Virus record (IMG/VR): IMGVR_UViG_3300008108_000002
Coordinates: 62,001-126,000 of that record
Source: a virus
Reading direction: 5' to 3' (one strand)
Length of the DNA stretch: 64,000 nt
A program made the translations under genes and the position numbers. Numbering within the stretch: the first letter of the stretch is position 1; the number at the start of each line of letters is the position of its first letter. Below the pieces are notes generated by a model. It saw only the letters and a list, made by a program, of their open reading frames with translations. It searched no databases and was not told the origin of the DNA. Positions 49,327 to 61,300 of the stretch are shown piece by piece.

Positions 49327-52300
49327 TTAAATATTACCGGATTTTAAGAATCTTGCAGGATCTGTTGTGCTTAATTGCAACGGATTACCCGAATATACAT
49401 ATGTTATCACAGCGTCATCTCCGGGAACTACTGCAGGAGATCCGGTAGTTCTTATTATCCATAATGTAGGATAGTTAGGATCCTTAATGCTAGTTGCTAT
49501 GTCAAATGCGGTTGGGTCAGTTCCAAAAACAATAGAAGCACCGGCTTTTACATTTACAATATCAGGTGTAGTAGCTATTAAGAACTTAAATTCACCAGGT
49601 GTCGTACTGGTAACAGTAGTTGTTATATCTTGGAACACAATATCATCCCATACCTGATAATAGTAAGGTTTAAACAATTCATTAGTAGGAATCAAACTGA
49701 ATACTTGTGAATAAGTAGAATGTACATTCTGAGCACCTGTGCCCTGAATTCCACGTGTCAAACCTGATATTGTATTATTTGTGTAGTCAATTAGATTGAA
49801 TCTAATTCGTTCACTATTGATTACTAAAATTTCACCCACACGCAATGTTACAATTACTCTATCACCTAATGACACTTCACTATTAAATTCTATTACCGTA
49901 GCAGTATTAATAATTACTAATGCATATGAACTAGGATTTAATTGTGACAATGTATTTTGATTATAAACTGTGACTTCACGCACTGTAGCGTAATCTGCTT
50001 GTACCGGAGCTACTAAGCTAGTACCATTGTTAAGTACTTGAATAGTTTGTACTAAAGTATCAACCATACGTGATGCATCATTAACATAGATAGTATCATC
50101 CGTTATTAGTAGGTCTTGTGTTAACCACGTAGAAGTATTATTATTACTACGATAGACTGCAGTGTCTGCATTCTTATCAACTGTAAGATTATATACCAAT
50201 TCATTTGGTGTTGCACTAGGTATCATACTAGTAACAGTAATAACGTCTGTTGATATAATAGGTGTCAATAAATTTAACCCATTGCCGGTTATATAACGTA
50301 AGCTACTTGGGCTTAAACGTTCACCGTTTATAGCTACCCAAACTCTATTGTTATCTTCCTCAGTAAACAACGGCTGTGTAACCGTAAACACTTGTGAGTC
50401 TTTCCATGCATATCCACCGCGCACATACTTGCTTACTAATTTACTTTGCAAGGGTGTAGTGGTTGCAGGATCAAGAAATAACGCATATGTATTTGTAGTA
50501 TTTTGTTTTACATAAAATATATTGTTATTTAACTGAACACTACCTTCGATACCATCAATTCTAATCATAGTACCATTAGCCCAAGCGCCGGATCCAATTG
50601 GATTTGCTAATACAAGTTGCACAGGTGTAATACTATTATTGATATAATAAATTTGATTTACTTCGAAATTAGTATCAGTATCTAGCACTAATGCTTGTTG
50701 ACGAGTATCGTTAAAAGTTGTTACTGCTACAATATCATCTGCTGAAGGTGCGGTATCAAATACGATAATAGCAGAAACTACTACTCCAGTACCGGGCAAT
50801 ACGCTAGGTGCTCCTGTAGTTGTTAATGTCCATAATGATGAGTCACCGGGGTCTACATTACTTGCAGTGATTGGATACAACGTGGGATCAGATCCAAATG
50901 TAATATTACTTCCTGCAACTACTTTATCTATATCTGGATACGTAGCTATAACAAATGAGAATGCATTGGCTGCAGACACACTTATAATTGCAGAGATATT
51001 AGGTGTAATGTTATATGTTAAATCTGCTGGTGTAGTTTTTCTTATACCATTGATTTCAACAATAGCAGTATCATTTACTGAAAGCTGTGATGCTGTGTCC
51101 AACGGTGAAATATAATATACAAAATTATCTAACGCCCATGATGTAGCAGTACCATCAGCTACAATAACTTGTGTTTCAGGGATACTAAAACCATATTGCT
51201 CAGGTTGTCCTGTTGAAACAGTATTACCAAAAATAGTGTAGGTGATGTAGTCAACACCTTGTACATATGTATCATTGAAGGAAATCTTAGTAGTTCCTTG
51301 ACTTGTAGTATCTAAGTAAAAATCAGAAATATATGTTAACTTAACACCATTTAAGAAACATATAGGAGTAAAATATATTTGACTATCATATTTATAACCC
51401 AAATGTATCTCGCTAAATCCGTTAATATTGTTTATTCTTAACGGAACGTTGTCAGTAGAATCTTTAGCAAGCTGACTGCCGCCACCAACTTCATATACTT
51501 CTATTAAGATAGTTTCATTACTAGTTAATGCATTATCAAGTGTTATTGTCTTGTTAGTCCAATCCACTGTATAAGTGTAGTTGATATTAGTAACTGATGT
51601 GCTTTCGTAAATACGATTTCCAATTAACGTAATAGGATCTACTACAAACACAGATACAGTTGCAGGGATATCAACTAACCCATCAAAACTTACCGTGTTA
51701 TTCACATCAGGTGATGCCACTCTTGACACCATACTGAATCCAGTATGCTGATATGTTTGATAATCCCATGACCCACTTGGTCTAGATTTTACATACATGG
51801 ATAAATTATCACTAACTACACCTGCAACCATTTCTTCCGGTGCATAACCATAATCAAATGATGAACCCTGTACGTCATAGAACGGTGCATTCTGTTGCAA
51901 CAATCCGACCTTAGTCCATGTAATAGCATCCGGACTAAACAATATAGTAGAATTATCACCTACTGCTACATACTGAGTACCGTTGTAATATACACCTTTA
52001 AGGTTATCAGTGACACCAGATGTACTGCTTGTCCATACTTGTCCATCAGTAGAAGTATAGATTTCTCCACCTTCACCTACAGCAACAAACAATCCATTAG
52101 CATAAACTAAATCATAAAAGTCAGCAGAAGATAATACTTGTCCAGTAACCCAGTTACTACCATTGGTTGTGTAATAAGTTACACCTGATTCACCAACAGC
52201 AACAATATATGTGCTATCAGCAGCCACACCATACAGCTTATAACCAGTTAACGGAGGAGTTAAATAAGTCCAATTAACACCATCATAGCTGATTACAATA

Positions 52301-55300
52301 TCACCGTATGTTATAGTGCCAGAGCCAGTACTAGTAGAGGTATGTCCACCCACAGCAACAAAGCCATCAAATGCAGTTAAGTTTGCATATGATACTGCAT
52401 TCAATGTACGAGTTGTATCACCAAAGTCGAAACGTTTCTCCCAACTTATTCCATTATCGCTGGTAATAATATATCTATTACCTACACTAACATATAAGCC
52501 GTTACCATATGTGTCCCCGACCATTTGCATATTAGATAGGTTAATAGATGTTCTATCAAAAGGATCATCGTCATACCCACCAATATCGTACGGTGTGAAT
52601 GGGCCGCTTGACGCCCAAGTAATAGCGTCAAAACTAATCAACACAGGAGTAGTAGAATTGTATGATGTTATAACATATGCACCGGCTGTACTATCGTATA
52701 CAATATCACGTACATCCAATGGTTGCTCTGAAATAATTGCAATACTCCAAGTTGTGCCATTAGTACTCTTTAATACAACTGAGTTACTATCATTTTCACC
52801 CACAGCAACATATTGTGTCCCGTCATACGTAATACTTCTAATATCAACATATGCTGGATAGAAGTATTGACCTTTTAGATTGATATCTAATGGATATTGA
52901 TCTTCTGGTGCGAACTGATTACCATAATATGTATTATTAGTATATGTTATACCTTTAACAAGCCCTTGCAAGTTTTTGCCAGGCATGTCGCTTGTTGGTT
53001 GATAATAACCAACAATACGATCCAAAGCATTGAACAACTCAAGATTAGAATCTACTTCTTCCCACTGATCGTATAAGAAAGTACGACTGTTGGTGTCTTG
53101 AACACATTTAAATATCTTGTCTTTATAAACAACATAGTTTGTGTAGTTATAACTTGAGCTACTTGTTGCTAGTGCAGGATCGTTAACAAATCCTTGATCT
53201 CCTACGGTGTAAGGGAAACTTGCTACTGGAGTAGGAATAGTCATATTGATATCATTAAATATCTTTATAGTTGTACTACTAATAGGTGTTACATAATAAG
53301 ACCTAAATCCACCAACAGCTACACCAGACACAAATGCAGTTTGAATTGCATTTAAGCTGGTTACACTAGTGATAGTAATAGTAGCATCATTAACTACATT
53401 TACACCGCCCAATACTGAACCTAAAATAGTAATCTTTTGACCAGCATTGTATATAGCACCATTATTAATAATAGTTATAACATATTCGTTTAACACTTTA
53501 CTAGGTGTAAATTTAGGTCTATAAACTTTAATTACTGCGCCACCGGCGGCAGAATCATCATATGTGTAAGGAGGTAGTGTATTGTAGAAATACAAGTTTA
53601 AGTTTTTTAACTTACTAGAATCTAAACCAGATATACTAAAATCTAAAGTAACATTAGCTTGGCCGCCCACTGATGTTACTCCCAATATTGGAAATAATGC
53701 ACCCTGTAAACTACTTCTAGTTACAAGACCAGGAGAACCGGCTACCGTAACACTAGTAATAGCTCCTGCAATATCAACGGTTGCTACTGTAATAGTACAG
53801 TCATTGCCTGGACTAGCCCATGTTGAATCCATATCAGTACCAGGTACCACTATAGTATCACCAACACTGTATCCTAATCCAGGTTCAGTAATTTCAGTAA
53901 CATCAAAATAACTACCCATCAATACGTTTTGAACTACAAACAATGCGGCATTTGTTACTCCACGATTAACTTTAGGCATATCTTCATATGGTTGTGCTAT
54001 GGCTAACATTTCACTACTACTTGAGTTTAATATGTTTAATCCAGAACCATAAAAGTTACCTGGTACCCATTCTTCTACTAATGGTCTATATGATGTTCTA
54101 TCAAACTTTAATATAGGTTTAATACTTCTGACACCACTTCTGCCCATAATTACTTCAGCACGTGGTGTCATGCTTAATTTAGCATTAACAGTGTTACCTG
54201 AATCAAATAGAATCACTCTATTAGAATTAACCATTGCATCATTCTTAGTATAGTACAACGCAATGATACTCTCAATAACATTAGATGTAAGTATTCTAAT
54301 ATAGTAATGAGAGTGTTCTGTCAATCCAGTTACATTAAAATTACTTGTACTATACTCTAAGCAATCACCTGTAACAAAGGCAGTAGATTGAATTGTGATA
54401 GTACTATCTATATAGTTAATATCAAAGTTAGTAAAATCAATTGACATACTAGATTGAAATTCTAGTCTAGGTGTGACAACATAACCTTCACCTGGATTTA
54501 ATACATCTACACCAATAACTTTATCCACTTGCATAACTGCACGGAATCTTGCAGGTACTCTTGGTGCAGGATATATACTTGTATCTATTACTGCATTAAT
54601 AATAGGAGGATCTACATAACCTCTCGCAGTATCATACACAACTACTCCCGGTATATCCATATATACAGATGAGTTGTAATCATGTGAAGATACTGTAGTA
54701 CCATTATAACCTCTAGAGGCGCCTGTTAATATTCCTAATTCTCTATTAACACCGGTATATGTAATCAATTCATCGTCAATTCTAATTAAACCTTGTACAG
54801 GGAATCCAAATGTGTTGCCAATCAAAATCGTGTTACTAACTGTCGTTAATTGTCTCTTAATCTTACCAACATAGGTATTGAGTTGTCCAGTGATAACTAA
54901 ACCATAATTTTGATACCAACTTGCATATTCAGGAGTATCCCATATACTTGCTGTGGGCAAGAACTCGGCATCACCTGTCGTTGAATCAAATTTTAATGTT
55001 GGTGTTATAAATTGTTCGTTATCTTTGTTATACATCGATGGTAGATCAAAGTCAGTAATATCACCTTGATATACATTTACACCAGAATACTTCAAGTAAA
55101 AATCTTTAATTACTACATGGTATGGTTTAACTTCGTTGATATAACCTGACAGGAAATCAACGTTATCACGCTGAAACTTTTCATACTCACGCAATTCACG
55201 TATTGTATGTGCAACATCAATAAACGATGTTTTGTTTAACCATGGTAAATAATTTTGTGATTCAATGTTTTCACTTTCAATGTATTTCAATAATAAAATT

Positions 55301-58300
55301 AAACTAACATTTCTGTTTATCAACAAATCATCTGTATAGATTTCTTCATTCAATGCACGAATTACATTTCTAGTTTCCTGTGATGGGAAACTATCGAACG
55401 GTGTAGTATCAAAGAAGTTACCAAAGCCAAGTCTATTTGATCCATAGTCCCATAGTATACTCTTAAACTGAATAGTACCGTCTTGTAATCCAATACGGTT
55501 CCATGTACTATTTTGATATATATATACTTCACGTTTACCGTCACTGTTAGTTTCAACTCCTACTAATAAACCTTCAACCGGGTTTAACTCAGCTAAGTTA
55601 TAGTATTTAGGTACGTCAAATGCTGTCTTAGTGTTATTGTCATAACCAACTGCCCACCAATCAACATACTCCCAAACATTACTAGTATCATAGAAAGGTA
55701 GATCGTTACTAGGATTAACAGCACCAACTTTAGTTAAGAATGTAGGGCTTTTAGATTCTACGATCGGGAATGATGCCATAACTTCATTTGCGTAAGTTAG
55801 ATAATTCTTAAGTGCAGTGAATCTATCAACAAAGAAACTTTGTGATGGTCTGCTTGAAATACCACGTTGCAATAACTTTGGTAAGTATGGATTAGGTACT
55901 AATAAACCTGCTTCATCTAAACCAGCCATGCTGTCTAGTAATCGATTGTACAAGCTTGTAGGTTCGCTGTACGAATTGGCTGCTGACGGGATACCATTTA
56001 AGAAATCACCTGCATAACCTTCACGAATCAATTGATATTCATTGTGTGCTACGTCATCGTTGGTACCAGTACTGAAGCCAATGTGAATACTTGTATTAGT
56101 AGTATTTAAATACTCTCTTGCGTTATACAGACCAAATACGTTAGGTGTGTACGGTGCAAAATAACTTATACCAGATCCTTGCGGATCTTCAATATATGTC
56201 TCTAATATAACATCGGCTAAAGTTTTACCCTTCTTAGTAAACACTATACCAGTGTCTCTTACCCAGTAATAGTATTTGGCTATCAAATTACCTGCGCTAT
56301 CTAGGATTACTGTTGATGCGTATTTTTCTAAATCGTACGGTGTTCCTGTACCAGTATAGAATGCAGGAGTCTCTGTGCTTTCGATCCACGAGTATACAGC
56401 TACATCACTGCCGGTAAACACTTTACCCCAATACTCACTATTGTACACTACATCATTTTGATGATAGTTAACAAAACGCATACCTGATACATCTAGCCAG
56501 ATAGTTCCAACATGTCCAGCACCCCATACTACATTAGTAGATACGTTATTAATGTTATAGCCTGCAGGATCACTACTAGAAACCACATCAATATTTTCAC
56601 GTACTGCACCTAATAGTTTACCCTGTAACGGATCAATATAATCTAGTGAAGTCAATGTTGTGTTATCTAAGTTATTGTATAACTGAACACCTTGCAATTT
56701 ATCAATATCAACTACAAGACTACTTGATCTATGAACACTCCAGTCAGCTTTGTTTTCTGCATTTTTGTAAATTACTAAACGTCCGTTGTATGCTGTACTA
56801 TCAAAGTTAGGTGTACCGATTAATACACGATAACCACCAAAGAACAACGCTTGACCATAATTAGGTTCATAACCGTAGTCTTCAGTAACATCATTACATG
56901 ATTGAGCAAATACATACTGTCCTGGATTATTGATATTTTCATTATACTTAGGTAGATAGTCATACATGTAGACTGCACCTGCGTTTGCAAACCCATCAAT
57001 AAAGGTAGTGAAGTCATTGTCAAATATAGTATCGTTGTTTTGATTGTCATCAATGTAATCAAATCTAGTAATAGCACGGCGTGTTGTTACAGGAGCACTT
57101 ACTACAAAACTACTCAACTCATTACATCTAATTGCAGCACCAAATTGTGTTCTAGTACCACTATAAATTTCTTCAATACGTTGAGTTTTTGTATATGGTG
57201 CTATACCTAACTCTTCCAATATAGTCTTATCAGTTACAGTAATTGACAGTTTGTTACCAATCGGATTCAAACTTACATCACGCAAACCTATTACTAATAT
57301 ACCATTTGAATTATATGCAACTACATTATTAATATGCGTGTTGTTAATTGTTGTTGCAATTTCTGCTGCCGTTCCAGAAACTGTTACTTCAAAGCCATTG
57401 ATTAGTATTGGTGTAGGTGATGATAATGATGCATTCGTTGTTCCTATAATCATCCCGTATTTTTTACCACCATCAGTAAATCTAAAGACTGCGCCTTCTT
57501 GACCGTCGCTATTAATAATGTACGGTGATCCACCTAATACTTCATTACCGTATTTGTTTGTATCTAATCCATATCCAAATTCAGTATTGTTTTGTGAGTC
57601 TGAAATAGTATCATAGTATGATAGTACTTGTTTAAGTACGAACTCAGAGCTTGACACAGTTATGATATCACCTGCATTAACTTGTGTATCAACTGTGACT
57701 GTATCTGTTACAATTGCATAGTCTGCACCATCAATTAGTTTTACACCGTTAAGGTATAAGAATGGCGTAGGGTGTAATGTAGATGAAGACCATATTGTTG
57801 TGAACAATGTGGGTACTAACGGTAATGCATTATACTGTTGTTCGTAAGTTTGAGTTAATCTCTCAAATGCATACACGTAACCAATGTCTTTTAGTTCGCT
57901 TACATAACTAGCTATAAGAGAGAATGTCAATGCACCCGGTGCGTCTGCAAGTACTTTATAGTACGTACCACTGTTTAACAAAACAGTTCCTGCAGTATAA
58001 GTTGTACTAGGTGCCCATGTTTCATATTCACCATCATATTCTCTGTTAGGAGAATTAATGAATACCATAGAGCCATCATGGTTTGTTGTTACTTGACTAC
58101 CAAAATTGTCATCAGCAGATGAGTCAGGTAAATCTATATAACCGCAACTAGTGTAATTAGTAGTAGCAATATATGTAGCAGTTGCAGTAATAATGTTAGT
58201 TTGAATTTCTTTACCCAATGTTATTGTAGTCTTGTTGAGTACGATATCCCATTTAGACGAAATAATAGTATATACAGGTGAATAGTCAGCACTAGAGAAA

Positions 58301-61300
58301 GAAACTTTAGTACCTGATACAAACGTAGAAGTTCTATTACCATTAACTACAAATGTATTAGATCCTGCAGTAACATTACCATCTAGCGGGTAAGTTGTGT
58401 TAGTGCGAGTATAGTCTGCATCTAATTGATAGATATAAACTTTATTATTTGTATTGTCAGATATGTATAACCAATCTGTATCACCGGATAAAGCCATACT
58501 GTAGCCACAATATCCACCTAACGATATTACTTGCTGTCCTATAATTTGGTTGATACCATATTCAGTAACTACAGAATATACATAAATATCACTGGATGCA
58601 CTTGTAGTCTTAGCAACTACTACAATGTTACCAGCAGTTTCCATTGAACTACCAAAATTACTACCTTCATCAATCTCTAAAGTGTTTAAATATTGTTTTG
58701 CAATAGGATTATATGTATAAAGATAAACTTTACCTTCACCGGTATCGCCAATTAAGTAACCTAATTCAGGTACATATACAGCAGAACTACCAAAATTAGT
58801 AGTAAAGAATGGTTTATTAAAATCCTCGTATTTATATCTGTCATCTCTTTCATATACAGCCCAGTTACCATCTGAGTTTTGATCTGCCCAAACTTTAAAC
58901 TTTTCAAATTCTTGTCCTAAGATAGGTAAAGAAGTTGTGTCACTAGGTGTGTCTACACGATGTGTTACTAACTTAAATACTACTCCGCTACCTCTAAGTT
59001 TTAATGTAGCACCTTGCAAAGTAACTGTAATTGATATACTGGTTTCGCTAATAATTTTATCTACATTATAATAACCATCAATGTCTTCATTGAAATTAAT
59101 TACACCAATCAAATCATTCTTAGATAGACCGTGCGCCTTATTAAATGTTAATGTTGCTGTACCTGTAAGATTGTTTTCAACTGATATTAATACTATACCT
59201 TGTTTGGTTAACGTGCTTAATGGTACAGGTGTGTATACATTCCAGTTACCTTTATAATCAGCTAACCAAATATAGTCACCATTGTATAATTTTTCAATAG
59301 GTTGATTAGCACGATATAAACCATTGAAATTATAACTGTGAATTTTTACGTCATCAAAGTTTACATAGCCCGCATCAGGTAAACTCTTAACACTGATGTC
59401 ATCTACAGTAGGTAGTACAGCGATATTGTTTAACACTCTGCCGTAATTTGTTAGTGAGTATAACGGTACTGATTGTTCAACACCTTCTACTACTTCTATA
59501 CCATTAGTCACACCAATAATACCTGGATTACCTGTCAATTCGTTTTCAGCTAACTTGAACTCGATAAAATTCTGATTAAGTACGCCACCAAACTCGCCTG
59601 TTTTGATAGCCCAGTTTTCATATATGTCATAGCCTAATTGACCTTGAGGTACAGTAATGTTCTTCAATTGATTTGCACCACCTAATGTACCCATAGATTC
59701 AATCATATTAATGAATACATTAACTTGAGTCACATCATCTAAATTAGCAACGGCTAAATAATCACGTGGTCTATAACCAATCAAACTAAAACTTAATAAA
59801 TCAGCATCATTCTCTAAGTTTGTATTATGAATGTCATAGTACAACAAACTTTCATATGAACGTGTGCTTGGGTTAGGTAATAACCCTTTCTGTATTGAAT
59901 CGTAATCGGTTTTTACCCATTCAGTTTCATTGAACGTGCTACTAGGTTGAACAATCTTTGTGCTAGTATAGTAACTGTTTTTGTACAATACAATCACACC
60001 TTTAGTGTATTTTATATTCTCTTGCCATTCTTGTATATTATCTTGATTTAAGATAAATCCTTGTGCATCAACTTGTCCGTTCCATTCAGCAGACTTAACA
60101 CCTTTAACTAAAACACGTTCTTGACGTAAGCCTGTAACTAAATTGTAAATCACATCATTGAATAGTGTAACGTTATCAAATACAATGCAGTGCTCATAGT
60201 TGCTAATGTTAGCAGTCATGTAACTAAAAGTATCTGTATTTTGTAACACATTTAATTCAAACTCAGTACCGTTTCTAATCAAGCTCATATCTTTGACTTG
60301 GATTGGTATTAAGTTTTGATTCAACACATAGTTTTGTTGATGGAATGTTAAAGGTTGAACAATTCCACTTTCTTTATTAATTTTTAGATTAGTAGCTGCC
60401 GGATTTACATTAACTGTACTACCGGCTTCCCAACCACTTTGTGTCCAGTAGATTGCTTCAGCAACCATTTGTTCCCAGTTCTCAACAATACCGTTTTCGA
60501 TATTGTTAAATATCATACCATCGTTCTCTAAATAACGACCGTAGTTAATTAAGAACTCAGACAACGCTTGTACACTATAAAACTCAGTGCCGTATGGTAC
60601 TATTAGTGTTTTGTCGGTGTATTCTTTGCTAACATAAATTGTTACATCCGCTACAACATATTTGTCATAGTTGCCATTCATCTTAGGTACTAACGTTTTA
60701 AAGAACGCAGTATTCTGACTGTTACCGTATACTTTATAACCATTAATAGTCTTTTGTATAATAACTGAACTGTAAACTACTTTAGTGAACGGTTGATTGT
60801 TATATAACAATACTCCGTAACTCTCGTCAGGGATCAACAAGCTGTTGTTCTTACTATTTGGGCTACCTTTTTCAACATAGAACTTTAACATATCTTTGTC
60901 GCTGAAGCCCGCAACTCTATATGCTAAACGTACATCTAGGTTATTAACTAGGTCAGATACTTTATCATGTCCACTCATACCCAATTGTTGGATGTAGTCA
61001 ACAATCCAGTTAACATAACTGTTTACTGCTGTACCATTACCGTATACAGGTAGATCATTTAGCGGGCTACGTAATCTAGCATTTTCTAAATACTGATTGA
61101 ATTCTGCATTATATTCATAGCTGTCAACATCAATGCATAGCGCAAAGAATTTTGCTGGCTTCATTAAAGCAAACATTCGCATTAAGTCAAAGGGCCATGA
61201 GCTACTCTTTAAGTAACCATACTCTGCAGGACCAACGTCCCCTACTTTCCAATTCTTGTTAATTGAGTTAGTATCATACGCATTCACTACGCTGATAGCT